Positions 17,536-27,800 of a stretch of 64,000 bases of DNA are shown here, piece after piece. Below the pieces are notes generated by a model that was not told the origin of the DNA, made no database searches, and worked only from the letters and a program-made list of their open reading frames with translations. Made by a program: the position numbers and the translations under genes. The stretch's first letter is position 1; every line of letters starts with the position of its first letter. The DNA comes from Desulfobulbaceae bacterium (lineage in GTDB: Bacteria; Desulfobacterota; Desulfobulbia; Desulfobulbales; Desulfocapsaceae), in contig JAAELB010000881.1 of NCBI GenBank assembly GCA_024227155.1, positions 28,357 to 92,356 on the forward strand, written 5' to 3'.

Positions 17536-18989
17536 AAAATGCACCAGGAAAAAGCGGATTGATCATGGATGAGCCTCTTCTCTGGGAGAAGGGCAGAAAA
17601 GGTAGACACGGCATGAGTATCCCTGTAAGTGATGTGCCCGAGGCATCACTGGCTGGCGATCTATGTGGGGATGGGCCTGATTTTCCTGATCTGAGTGAGG
17701 TTGAGGTTGTTCGGCATTATACCAGGTTGTCCCAGTGGAACTTTGGGGTTGATACCGGCATGTATCCCCTGGGATCATGTACCATGAAGTATAATCCTAA
17801 AATTAATGAAAAACATGCCGCAGCAGAATCATTTACTTCAGCGCATCCTATGCTGGAGGACGAGTACTGTCAGGGTACCCTGCGCATAATTTATGAGCTT
17901 CAGAATTATCTCTCACAGATCACCGGTCTTGATGCTGTATCCGTACAACCGGCGGCGGGAGCCCATGGTGAGCTCGCTGGAATGTTGATCTTTGAGGCGT
18001 ACCATCAGAGCAAGGGCAAAAAACGTACAAAAATCCTCATGCCGGACACCGCCCACGGTACCAATCCCGCAAGTGCAGCGCTTTGTGGCTATAAACCTGT
18101 GCCAATAAAGACAGGTGAGCGTGGAATTCTCAATGTGGATGAGATTCGCGAGCTGATGGATGAAGAGACCGCTGGTATTATGATTACCAACCCCAATACC
18201 CTTGGCCTTTTTGAAGAAAACATCCGTGAAATAGCTGAGATTGTCCATGAAAAAGGTGGTCTGGTTTATGGTGATGGCGCTAATATGAATGCTATCATGG
18301 GCATAGTTAATCTGAAAAAATGTGGTGTGGATGTACTGCATCTGAACCTGCATAAGACCTTTTCAACTCCCCACGGTGGTGGAGGTCCCGGCGCCGGTCC
18401 GGTATGTGTTGTTGAAGAACTGGAGAAGTTTTTACCCTCACCTCGGGTGGTATTTGATGGATCTATGTACCTGGCTGAGACGGATCGACCTGATTCCGTT
18501 GGGCGGATGCATTGCTTCCATGGCAACTACGGGGTATTGATCAAGGCATTTGTGTATATTCTCAGTATGGGTGCTGAATATCTGAAAAAAGCCAGTCAGT
18601 ATGCGGTACTAAATGCCGCTTATGTCAAGGTGAAAATGAAGGATCATCTGCATCTGGCCTTTGATCGCCCATGTATGCATGAAGCTGTATTTTCCGATAA
18701 GAAACAGCAGGAATTCAAGGTGAGTACCCTTGATTTGGCCAAAAGACTCATGGATTGCGGTTACCACCCTCCCACCATCTATTTCCCTCTGAATGTTTCG
18801 GGGGCGATAATGATTGAACCAACAGAGACGGAGAGCCTTGAAGAACTGGACACTTTTATTGATGTGTTGAGGCAGATTACTGCCGAAGCTGAAAGTGATC
18901 CTGAGCTGCTGCACAGCTCGCCCAATCGATTTAGGGTTAAACGGTTGGATGAGACCCAGGCTGCAAGAAATCCCTGTCTTTGTGGATGA
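17532..18989 (+). CDS. gcvPB: Glycine dehydrogenase (decarboxylating) subunit 2
   Basis: The 485-residue C-terminal half of the P protein carries the pyridoxal phosphate lysine K275 in HLNLHKTFSTPHGGGGPG. Other family blocks are TGMYPLGSCTMKYNP and DTAHGTNPASAA. It pairs with GcvPA, whose stop codon it overlaps. Only seven bases separate it from lipB. Confidence 0.95.
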   Translation: MKNAPGKSGLIMDEPLLWEKGRKGRHGMSIPVSDVPEASLAGDLCGDGPDFPDLSEVEVVRHYTRLSQWNFGVDTGMYPLGSCTMKYNPKINEKHAAAESFTSAHPMLEDEYCQGTLRIIYELQNYLSQITGLDAVSVQPAAGAHGELAGMLIFEAYHQSKGKKRTKILMPDTAHGTNPASAALCGYKPVPIKTGERGILNVDEIRELMDEETAGIMITNPNTLGLFEENIREIAEIVHEKGGLVYGDGANMNAIMGIVNLKKCGVDVLHLNLHKTFSTPHGGGGPGAGPVCVVEELEKFLPSPRVVFDGSMYLAETDRPDSVGRMHCFHGNYGVLIKAFVYILSMGAEYLKKASQYAVLNAAYVKVKMKDHLHLAFDRPCMHEAVFSDKKQQEFKVSTLDLAKRLMDCGYHPPTIYFPLNVSGAIMIEPTETESLEELDTFIDVLRQITAEAESDPELLHSSPNRFRVKRLDETQAARNPCLCG

Positions 18990-18996
18990 GGATACA

Positions 18997-19674
18997 ATGA
19001 AGGCCTATCTTATCGACTTAGGGAAGATGAATTACGGGGACGCCCACAGCTTTCAGCAGCAGTGTGTACAGTGGCGTCTTCAGGGTGATGATAGGCCTGA
19101 TGTTTTTCTTATTACCGAGCATCCCCCCGTCTTTACTCTTGGCAAGAGAGGTGGGCGGGGGAGTCTTACCGTGGCTGAGAATTTTGTCAAAAGCCGGGGC
19201 GTGGATATTGTCCAGACCGAGAGGGGTGGGGATATCACCTATCATGGCCCTGGTCAGCTTGTTATCTATCCCATTGTTCATCTGCGCAGGTCAAAGCTGT
19301 CTGTGAAGAATTATGTCGATATGCTGGAAGAAGTGATGATCTCCTGTGCTGCCGACTCCGGAATAGTAGCAGGACGGGACGAGCGAAACCGAGGTATTTG
19401 GGTCGGCAACAATAAAATCGGCAGTATAGGTATCCGTGTCAGGCACGGTGTTACCTTCCACGGGCTTGCACTCAATGTAACCCTGGATTTTGAACATTTT
19501 AGCTGGATTCAGCCCTGCGGCCTCAATGGAGTGGGGGTGACCTCCATTGAACGTGAAGCCGGAAAGCCGATTGATTTTTCTCTTGTGAAGAAAAATGCGG
19601 TGAGCCAGTTGAGCATTATTTTTAACCGACAATTTATAAATGCCGAAAAATCACTTGTGGTGGGTGGAGAATGA
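18997..19674 (+). CDS. lipB: Lipoyl(octanoyl) transferase
   Basis: A 225-residue LipB that moves octanoate from acyl carrier protein to the lipoyl lysine, here most likely of GcvH. RGGDITYHGPGQLVIYP is the family signature; the catalytic pair is K140 in NNKIGSIG and C174 in IQPCGLNG. I start at ATG 18997, seven bases after gcvPB and with TGAGGA upstream; a longer in-frame start would overlap gcvPB by almost 100 bp. The stop overlaps the lipA start by 4 bp. Confidence 0.93.
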   Translation: MKAYLIDLGKMNYGDAHSFQQQCVQWRLQGDDRPDVFLITEHPPVFTLGKRGGRGSLTVAENFVKSRGVDIVQTERGGDITYHGPGQLVIYPIVHLRRSKLSVKNYVDMLEEVMISCAADSGIVAGRDERNRGIWVGNNKIGSIGIRVRHGVTFHGLALNVTLDFEHFSWIQPCGLNGVGVTSIEREAGKPIDFSLVKKNAVSQLSIIFNRQFINAEKSLVVGGE

Positions 19675-20564
19675 AAATAATTGATAAAGGTGATATCAGA
19701 GTTCGTAAACCAAAGTGGTTAAAACGTAAACTGCCCAGTGGTCCTGAATACGAGCAGATGAAGAGGCTGATTCGTAATAATAGCCTTGCCACCGTATGTC
19801 AGGAGGCGCAATGCCCGAATCAGTTTGAATGTTTTTCAAAAGGTACAGCGACTTTCATGATCCTCGGGGAGCGATGCACCAGGAATTGTGGTTTTTGTGC
19901 TGTTTCCAATTCACCCCTGGGTCCGCCAGATCCTCAGGAGCCAGCCAGGGTTGCTGAAGCCGTTTCCTCGCTGGGGTTAAAATATGCGGTTATCACCTCG
20001 GTGACTAGAGATGATCTAGATGATGGTGGTGCATCACATTTTATTAACACTCTGGGTGAAGTTCATAAAGTTGCACCCCACACCCTGATCGAACTTCTGA
20101 TTCCTGATCTCCAGGGCAATTGGCGGGCTCTTGCAAAGATACTTGAAGCGGGTCCCAATATACTTAATCATAACCTGGAGACTGTTCCTCGCCTGTATTC
20201 ACGGGTACGACCTGAAGCACTGTATAAACGGTCACTGGAATTGCTGCTGGAGTCTAAAAAAATTGCTCCGGCCATCCCAACAAAAAGTGGTGTCATGCTG
20301 GGACTCGGTGAGAGCAGGGAGGAATTACTGGAAACCATGGACGATTTGCGTAGGTATAAATGTGATATTCTCACCTTAGGACAATATCTGCAGCCCTCAA
20401 AAGATCACCTCCCTGTGGAGCGCTTTGTACCACCGGAGGAGTTTGCTGAATTGAAAAATGAGGCCTTGAATCTTGGTTTTAAAGGAGTCACCAGCGGCCC
20501 CACAGTTCGCAGTTCCTATGAGGCCGAAGAACTCTATCGTGAGGTTATTGAGAGCGTAGAGTAA
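19671..20564 (+). CDS. lipA: Lipoyl synthase (radical SAM)
   Basis: This 297-residue enzyme inserts two sulfurs into protein-bound octanoate. The auxiliary cluster cysteines are C43, C48 and C54 (CQEAQCPNQFEC), and the radical SAM cluster is C69-x3-C73-x2-C76 (CTRNCGFC). It ends the operon, so GcvH and the two enzymes that lipoylate it are expressed together. The overlap ATGA with lipB indicates coupling. Confidence 0.95.
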   Translation: MKIIDKGDIRVRKPKWLKRKLPSGPEYEQMKRLIRNNSLATVCQEAQCPNQFECFSKGTATFMILGERCTRNCGFCAVSNSPLGPPDPQEPARVAEAVSSLGLKYAVITSVTRDDLDDGGASHFINTLGEVHKVAPHTLIELLIPDLQGNWRALAKILEAGPNILNHNLETVPRLYSRVRPEALYKRSLELLLESKKIAPAIPTKSGVMLGLGESREELLETMDDLRRYKCDILTLGQYLQPSKDHLPVERFVPPEEFAELKNEALNLGFKGVTSGPTVRSSYEAEELYREVIESVE

Positions 20565-20569
20565 CGGCT

Positions 20570-20590
20570 AGCCCGAATCCGGGCTTGTTC
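20570..20590 (+). terminator. Short hairpin after lipA
   Basis: AGCCCG-AATC-CGGGCT followed by TGTTC, just after the lipA stop and before the convergent rsgA end. The stem is good but the T-tract is poor, so it may be a weak or bidirectional terminator. Confidence 0.5.
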
Positions 20591-20610
20591 ACATCTTGAT
20601 AGTACCGGGG

Positions 20611-21588
20611 TTAATTCTTTTTTCTCCGGTGCCTTCTCTCCCGGAACTTCGGTTCCGCTTCAATCATTTCCACTTCTGTAAGTATCTGCAGGTAGGTCTG
20701 ATATCTCTCCCGTGAGATCTCTCCTTCTTCCACCAATTCAGTAACCGAACAGTCCGGTTCTTCACGGTGTTTGCAGTCCCGGAATTTACATGGCAACTCT
20801 ACAGCCTTCTCAAAGCCAGGGAAAAATGTGGCAAGTTCTGCAATTGTTGTGTCCACAAGGCCAAAATCGTTAAATCCGGGGGAATCCACCAGCTCGCCCC
20901 CCCTTGGCAGCATATGGAGGGTGGATACAGTTGTTGTGTGTCGGCCTCTTTTTTTTGTTTCACTGATTTCCCCGGTGGAAAGGTTGATATTGGGGAGCAT
21001 TTTATTGAGTATGGAGCTTTTGCCAACCCCTGTAGAACCGACAAATATTCCACGATGCCCTTCACTGAAAAAATCTTCTAAAGCGTGCAGGTTAATCCCT
21101 GTTTCCGCACTTACCGAAAAAAGTTCCACTGAGTCTTTGAAGATGGGCTGGACTGATTTGTAATAACTCTTAAAACAATCCAGATCAGATTTATTCATCA
21201 CCAGAACCGGGGTGAGATTTGCAGCTCGCGAGGCGACAATTGCGCGGTCAATAAAGCCGGGAGAGGACATGGGTTCGCAGGTGACAACGATACAGAGGAC
21301 ATCAAGATTCGCCCCTACGATATGAATTCCACCCCGGGCGTCCATCCGGCAAAGTTCAGATTGTCGCTCGAGTCGGTTGAGGACTTCATCTTCCACCTCA
21401 ACATTGTCACCCACAACGTGGCCTGAGTTTCTTTTGACCCGGACCATCGATTGCTCGCCACTGTCGGCAAAGAGTACATCTACGGCAACTCCGTAATGGG
21501 CGACTATAATACCCTTTCTTTTTCCGTCGTTTTGTTGTTGTTTTTTCAAAGTTGTCAATTTATTTGTTGGAAACGAGCCGTAGCCCAA
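20611..21588 (-). CDS. rsgA: Ribosome small-subunit-dependent GTPase A
   Basis: A circularly permuted GTPase (up to 325 residues) acting in late 30S maturation. Motifs occur in permuted order: G4 MNKSD, then G1 GSTGVGKS and G3 DSPGF. A C-terminal zinc-knuckle has the cysteines and histidine of CKFRDCKHREEPDC. The N-terminal OB fold begins around VAHYGVAVDV. The start is uncertain: a TTG at 21588 lies inside the upstream gene, and another TTG directly after that gene's TAA (TAAATTG) would be translationally coupled. The shorter form would still be full length for the family. Confidence 0.9.
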   Translation of the reverse strand: MGYGSFPTNKLTTLKKQQQNDGKRKGIIVAHYGVAVDVLFADSGEQSMVRVKRNSGHVVGDNVEVEDEVLNRLERQSELCRMDARGGIHIVGANLDVLCIVVTCEPMSSPGFIDRAIVASRAANLTPVLVMNKSDLDCFKSYYKSVQPIFKDSVELFSVSAETGINLHALEDFFSEGHRGIFVGSTGVGKSSILNKMLPNINLSTGEISETKKRGRHTTTVSTLHMLPRGGELVDSPGFNDFGLVDTTIAELATFFPGFEKAVELPCKFRDCKHREEPDCSVTELVEEGEISRERYQTYLQILTEVEMIEAEPKFRERRHRRKKN

Positions 21589-22195
21589 TGAACATCATAA
21601 TTGAACCTGTCAAACCATTGAACACTCTGTTTACCGTACAGTTTTGTAACCAGTTCCGTGCTCGATCAACCATTGCTGCGAGAACGCACTGGTAGAACAT
21701 GCCGACACAGAAGTGAATTAATGCCACCAGGAGAGATTGCAAAAGTGGCGATTTTGCCGGATCGATAAATTGGGGCAGGAATGCCATATAAAAAATGATC
21801 GTCTTAGGGTTGAGAACGTTCGATAAAAAACCTTCCTGTATTGAGCGTCTGAGGGTAACGGGTTGAACAGGCGTTGATCCATTAGGCGCTATAATAGGTT
21901 TGTCATTCTTGTAAGCCTGCTTCCAGCTGCATGCTCCTAACCATATGAGATAGGCAGCTCCAGCAAGTTTTAGCCCAGTGAAGGCCCATGCTGTATGCAG
22001 GAGTAACATGGAAATGCCGAGAGCGGAGAGCGTTGCATGCACAAAGAGTCCACTACAGATCCCAAGAGAACTGGCGGCCCCGTCATTCCAGCCGCCCCGG
22101 CCACTGTTTCTGATAACCAACAGGGTGTCAACGCCGGGGGTCAGGGTGAGTAACGTTACGGCTACCAGGCAGGTGAAAAAGGTGTGGAGATCCAT
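21560..22195 (-). CDS. LysE/RhtB family amino-acid exporter
   Basis: A 211-residue inner-membrane protein with six predicted helices and the LysE/RhtB pattern: LTPGVDTLLVIRNSGRGG near the N-terminus, a central LGACSWKQA and NPKTIIFYMAFLPQFI. The family exports amino acids such as homoserine, threonine or lysine; the substrate here is not predictable. Its end overlaps the start of rsgA. Confidence 0.85.
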   Translation of the reverse strand: MDLHTFFTCLVAVTLLTLTPGVDTLLVIRNSGRGGWNDGAASSLGICSGLFVHATLSALGISMLLLHTAWAFTGLKLAGAAYLIWLGACSWKQAYKNDKPIIAPNGSTPVQPVTLRRSIQEGFLSNVLNPKTIIFYMAFLPQFIDPAKSPLLQSLLVALIHFCVGMFYQCVLAAMVDRARNWLQNCTVNRVFNGLTGSIMMFIGLRLVSNK

Positions 22196-22333
22196 AACTC
22201 AGTTCTGTTTATTGTATATTTGAGTCTTTATCCTCTTTGATGCTTTTCAAATGTGTGAGAATGAATAATGTTTTCCTGCAAAATAATGTAATGGTACACT
22301 GTTACAGCCCCTATATCTATTAAAAAAGGTGGA

Positions 22334-22873
22334 ATGATGTTTATTGAACTGTTGAGGAAAAGGCGTTCTATTCGCCAGTATGAGGCAAAAGCGGTGGAGA
22401 GTGAAAAAGTAGATCTTCTTGTGGAAGCAATGTTGCGATCTCCATCGTCCAGAAGTCTTAACCCGTGGGAATTTGTTGTCATAGAAGATAAAGAGATGAT
22501 CCAGGATCTCGCAAGATCAAAGCCCCATGGGGCAACTTTTATGCAAAATGCCCCTCTGGCAATTGCGGTATGTGCAAACCCTGAAAAATGCGATGTGTGG
22601 ATTGAGGACTGCTCTATTGCTGCTTTGAATATCCACCTTGCTGCAACGGATCTTGATCTTGGCAGTTGCTGGATTCAGATACGGATGCGGGATTACGATG
22701 GCGAGACCACTGCCGAGGATTATGTAAAAGAGAAACTGGGATTAAATGCTGAAATGCGGGTGGAGGCTATTGTCGCCATTGGCTATGGCAAAGAAGATAA
22801 ACCGGGGCATCAGTTGGCAGTCCTGCCCTTTGATCAGGTGAGCTATGAAAGGTTCGGCAACAGGAAACCATGA
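22334..22873 (+). CDS. Nitroreductase-family flavoprotein
   Basis: A 179-residue FMN-dependent oxidoreductase of the short nitroreductase type. The N-terminal RRSIRQYEAKAV and the loop RSPSSRSLNPWEFVVIED are the FMN-binding signatures, and GYGKEDKPG is near the C-terminus. It should act as an NAD(P)H-dependent homodimer on nitro, quinone or flavin substrates; the true substrate is unknown. Ribosome site AAAGGTGG precedes ATG. Confidence 0.85.
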   Translation: MMFIELLRKRRSIRQYEAKAVESEKVDLLVEAMLRSPSSRSLNPWEFVVIEDKEMIQDLARSKPHGATFMQNAPLAIAVCANPEKCDVWIEDCSIAALNIHLAATDLDLGSCWIQIRMRDYDGETTAEDYVKEKLGLNAEMRVEAIVAIGYGKEDKPGHQLAVLPFDQVSYERFGNRKP

Positions 22874-23006
22874 TCTGTAGCGCCGGGGTTTCTACTTGTC
22901 AAAGAGCAAGGAAACCGCGCTTCAGTGAAAAATCGGACATTAGCCTTTTTTCCGGAATTTTGTTTCTTTATAGCTGGGTGAAGCCAGGTATGGTCTATGG
23001 GCGTTC

Positions 23007-24827
23007 CTAAATGTCGGAACTTTCACTCGTTTCCTGAAGATATGCTCTGAAATTGAGCAGCAAAGCGAGGGCAACAAGAGCGGCAGCAGTGAAAAATGCA
23101 TCTTGCATGCCGCTTATCTGGGCCTGAACCGGGGCCAGTGTGGCGCTCTCTCTGTCGATTTCACCGGCGTACAAAAGAGTGCGTCCAGCCCAGATAGCTC
23201 CGATGACAGCCACACCTATTGTTTGTCCCAATGTTCGCGACTGTGCCATCATCCCTGAAACAATGCCAAGTTGGTGGCGAGGGGCAGCTCCCATGATAGC
23301 GCTGTTGTTGGGCGACATAAAGATACCGATCCCAGCTCCAATGGCAAATATCCGTATCCCGTAGCTCAGTGCGGTGGTCTCCTGACTCAGGGTACTGGCA
23401 GAAAGGTAACCTATGAGCATCACCACAAGGCCCACCATGGTGATTTTACGGCTGCTGATAAGATCCGACAAGGTACCGGAGAAGGGAGAGGTTATTCCTA
23501 GCATTAGCGGAATTATGCCCATGAGTAACCCCACTTTCATAGGGGAAAATTCAAGGATATTCTCCAAATAAAAAGGCAAGAGAATGACAGTACCGCCAAG
23601 AGCAATAAAACTTATAATCCCGGTAGTCAGATTAACACTGAAAATCCGGTTAGTAAATAATTGAGGATCGATCATCGGCTGTTTGACTTTATGCTCTATA
23701 AAAACAAAAACGGCAAGCAGCATTATACCAAAGCTGGTGAGCACGTAGACAAGTGGGTGGGAAAATCCCTGTTGCTGGCCAAACGTCAAACCCAATAATA
23801 GTGACAAGAGACTGGAACAGAGGGTGAATGCCCCCTGGATATCAAATTGCTGTCCTCCTTTCGGTTTAAAATCAGGCAAAAATCGTAACGCAAGGATTGT
23901 TCCCAGAATGCCAATCGGCAGGTTAATAAAAAAAATCCAGCGCCAGGAAAGCACGCCAAGGATCAACCCTCCCAGGGCCGGGCCGGTGACGATTCCGGCG
24001 GAAACTATGGTGCCAATAATCCCCATGGCTTTGCCGCGCTCTGCCAGCGGAAATGCTTCAGTGATAATTGCGGCTCCAAGGGCCATGGTCATAGCGGCAC
24101 CAATCGCCTGCAAAATTCGAAAAGTCACAAGCCAGTTCACGGTTGGAGATAGTCCGCACAGGACTGATCCCAGAGTGAAAACGACGAATCCGAGTACATA
24201 GATAGATTTTTTGCCAACCATATCTCCCAGCCGTCCGATACCGGCCATGGTGCATGTTATGGTAAGCAGGTAGGAAAGTACTACCCATTGAACAACTGCA
24301 AACTCAGTGTTCAGGCTACGCACCAGTGTTGGAAGTGAAACATTAATGATACTTCCATCCACTGTAGCAAGAAAAACTCCTGTGCCTACCGCAGCCATAG
24401 TGTGCCATTTGCGGCTGTAGTCTACATCTGAGGACTGTGGTGAAGATTCTGTTTTCATTTGCTGTTTCTGCATTTCTAATTCACTGTTCTGATGGCTCAG
24501 GTCATTTGCCTGGGTGGCTATCTTTTGCCTCTGAATCTCCAGTTCGCTGTTCTGTTGTTCTAGTTGTGCCGTGAGGTTTTGAATTTGTCTGAATGCCAGG
24601 ATGCCGCTCATCCGGGCGGCCTGGTCGCTAATATGTAGTTGGGTCTGAACCGTTTCGGCCATGAGGTTAAACGCGGTGGTCAGCGTGCCGAACTCATTTT
24701 TCGAGACATAGTCGCTGCGTGCATCCATCTTCCCCTGGCGAAACTGTTTTGCTGCGTTTGCCAGCTGCAATGCTGCTATAAGATCATCAAGAATTGCTCT
24801 TTGCTCAGAAGATATAAGGTAAACCAT
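23007..24827 (-). CDS. DHA2-type MFS efflux protein with N-terminal HAMP and coiled coil
   Basis: This 606-residue protein has two unlike parts. Residues ~1-130 look like a HAMP domain (DARSDYVSKNEFGTLTTAFNLMAETV) followed by a coiled coil with two near-repeats of the kind found in sensor kinases (QQNSELEIQRQKI, HQNSELEMQKQQM). The rest is a 14-helix EmrB/QacA transporter with motif A-like GRLGDMVGKKSIYV, motif C-like GPALGGLIL and an FFINLPIG loop. I use ATG 24827, two bases after the kinase stop, so translation is coupled to the hybrid kinase. HAMP normally follows a membrane helix, and none precedes it here. It may be a regulated transporter or a fusion left by rearrangement. Confidence 0.8.
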   Translation of the reverse strand: MVYLISSEQRAILDDLIAALQLANAAKQFRQGKMDARSDYVSKNEFGTLTTAFNLMAETVQTQLHISDQAARMSGILAFRQIQNLTAQLEQQNSELEIQRQKIATQANDLSHQNSELEMQKQQMKTESSPQSSDVDYSRKWHTMAAVGTGVFLATVDGSIINVSLPTLVRSLNTEFAVVQWVVLSYLLTITCTMAGIGRLGDMVGKKSIYVLGFVVFTLGSVLCGLSPTVNWLVTFRILQAIGAAMTMALGAAIITEAFPLAERGKAMGIIGTIVSAGIVTGPALGGLILGVLSWRWIFFINLPIGILGTILALRFLPDFKPKGGQQFDIQGAFTLCSSLLSLLLGLTFGQQQGFSHPLVYVLTSFGIMLLAVFVFIEHKVKQPMIDPQLFTNRIFSVNLTTGIISFIALGGTVILLPFYLENILEFSPMKVGLLMGIIPLMLGITSPFSGTLSDLISSRKITMVGLVVMLIGYLSASTLSQETTALSYGIRIFAIGAGIGIFMSPNNSAIMGAAPRHQLGIVSGMMAQSRTLGQTIGVAVIGAIWAGRTLLYAGEIDRESATLAPVQAQISGMQDAFFTAAALVALALLLNFRAYLQETSESSDI

Positions 24828-24829
24828 TG

Positions 24830-27800
24830 TCAAGATTGATTGTTATCGAACACGTTTCGAATTAATACAGCAATATCTTTTTTAGCAAGTGGTTTTAAGG
24901 CAAATTCTTTGATACCTATAGTCTTTGCTTCTTTCTCAGAAATTATAGTGGAGTAACCTGTACAAAGGATAATAGGAATATCTGGCCGAATCTGCAACAT
25001 TCGCCTGGATAGATCGGCACCTGTCATTCCCGGCATGGTTTGGTCGGTTATAACGAGATCGAACTGGTCGGGCTGCTGTTGAAAGGTTTTCAAGGCATCA
25101 AAACTGTCATTTCTTACGGTTACATTATAGCCAAGTCTTGTGAGCATATCCTTACCCATCTTTGTGAGAATTTCTTCGTCATCAATGAATAAGATTTTTT
25201 CATGTCCCGTGGGAACCTTATCCGCAGCTGCTGTCCTGTTGTCTGTATGTGCATTATTTTCATAGACGGGAAGAAACACATGGAAGGTGGCACCTTCTCC
25301 TTTTCTGTTATCAAGAGAGATGAATCCGCCACAGCTCCTGACGATTCCATGGACAATAGCCAGTCCCATCCCGGTGCCCTTGCCGACTCTTTTGGTTGTG
25401 AAGAATGGGTCATAAATTTTTTCTGCTACCTCAGCAGGTATTCCTGTCCCTGAATCCCGGACCGAAAGCTGAATGAAGGTGCCCGCCTCTATGGTAGTCT
25501 CAAACCGTAGGTCTTCTTTGTTTAATTGTGCTTCTTTCAAAGAAACACGTAATGTCCCGCCTCTCTTCTCCATTGCATGGTATGCATTGGTGCAAAGGTT
25601 CATCAAGATCTGATTAATTTGAGTAGGATCGGCAAATATGGGCTTGGTTTGAGGTTCAATCTCCTGAATAATTTCAATAGTAGATGGGAGTGTCGGGCGC
25701 AGCATCTTCAATGTTTCTTTCACCAAACTGGCTGGTACAAAAGATAAGCATTTGGCGTCTGATTGACGGCTGAAGGAAAGAATCTGCTTCACAAGTTCTT
25801 TTGCCCTGCTGCTGGCTTCGAGAACCTGTTCAAGATCCTTGGCTACCACTGATCCTGTTGGGCTGTCATCTCTTGCCATTTCTGCGTAGCCAATCACAAC
25901 GGAAAGGATATTGTTGAAATCGTGAGCAATACCGCCGGCCAGAGTGCCAATAGCCTCCATTTTTTGTGCTTGCTGTAGCCTCTCCTGCAAGGACTTACGC
26001 TCTGTCATGTCTCTCGTCACACCCTCAACACCCAATACTGAACCGTGCAGATCCTTGAAGAAGTGTGCACTGGTCGAAGCCCACCATGTTGAACCATCTT
26101 TCTTTTTGAGTTGAGCTTCAAAGTTTTCTACGTGTCCTTTATCGTTAAGCAGACTCAAAAATACGTCCATCTCTTCCGGGTTCACGTAAATTTCATCAGC
26201 CATTCTCATGCCAATTGCCTCTTCTTGACTATAGCCGGATAATTTTTGTATAGAAGCGGAGACAAACACTATTTTTCCCTCCATGTCAGTGCGATATCGG
26301 AGGTCTGGTGCATTTTCTATAAGGTTACGGTACTTCAGTTCACTCTCCAGAAGGGCATGTTCATTTTTTCTGCGAGCAGTTATTTCAGATCTCAGTCGCA
26401 CCAGGTAGATAATTACACACCCGGTAAACAGAATAATTCCAGCAGTCAGTAAGAGCAAAAACCATGTTGCTCTCCAGAAGGGACTGCTTACAACTATCGT
26501 CAGTATCGCCTCCTGCTTCGGTTGGCACCAGATACCGTCATTATTAGAACCCGCTACGCGTAGCGTATACACTCCACCCTTGAGATTGGAGTATCTACCA
26601 TTTCTTAAGGTGCCAGCACTAAACCAGTCGTTCTCCCATCCTTCAAGTTTGTATCTGTAGCGGTTATGTTCCGGCCTGGTGTAATTCAAAGCCGCAACAC
26701 CAAATTCAAAGAAAGGTTTTTTCCAGGAAATATTTATTTGGGAAACCTTTTCCACTGCTTTGTCGGTGACTACTACTTCGCCGCCCTGGGTGATTGAAGT
26801 AATGTAAACAGGGGGGATGAAGTCGTTATTCATGATGAGCTCAGGGTAAAAAGCGGTCACCCCTCTGGGGCCTCCAAACCACATCTGGCCATCACGGGTC
26901 TTATGATTCGCCACAAACCAGGGCCCGCCAATCTCTATACCGTCTCCTGGGCCGTATACCTTATAGTCCAGTGTTGTGGGGTTGAACTTTATTATTTCCT
27001 CAGTTGATGAGGCAACCCAGATGTTGCCTTTATTATCCTCAAGCAGTCCTTCAAGGTTGTCTGAGGGAAACGTGCCATTGAGCGTTGAATAGTGTTCAAA
27101 GCTGTTGTTTGTTCGATTAAATTTGTTTAACCCGCCACCAAGGGTGCTGATATACAAGTCCCCTGAAGAGGTGATCAACAGGTTGCAACTGGCATTGCTG
27201 CTGATGGTGTCAGGTTTCTCTGGGTTGTGGCTGTACACCTTAAAGGTTTCCTGTTCTTTGTTAAATCTATTCAAGCCACCTCCCCACGTGCCTAGCCATA
27301 AAGTGTTGCCGTCCTGCCAGATTGCCCACACCGAATTGTTACTTAGACTTGCAGGGTTGTTCGCGTCGTTCTTGAAATATCGTATTTCCTCTGTCTGGCT
27401 GTTGAATCGAACAAGACCATCTTTGTGAGTAGTCAGCCAGAGAATTGCAGCATCTTGAGAATCCTGTATTATGCTGGTGATAAAGGAAGAGGAAATTCTT
27501 GAGTAAGATTTGCTGTATGTCTCATTTTTTCTGTCGAATATGCTGAGCTTTCCGGTTGTCTCCCCTATCCAGAAAGTACCTCTGTCATCTTCAAGAAAAG
27601 CATATGGGTGATGCCCCTCAATGGGGATGTAGGTAAATTGACCACTTGTTTTGTCAAATTTATTCAGTTTGTTTTTATCCGTTCCGAGCCAAATCACCCC
27701 ATTACTATCTTCATAAATAGGAAGAATTGAGGTTCCTTTGAGACCATGGGGTGAACCGGCTTCATATTTGTATGTTATAAACTTCCTGCTCTGCACGTCA

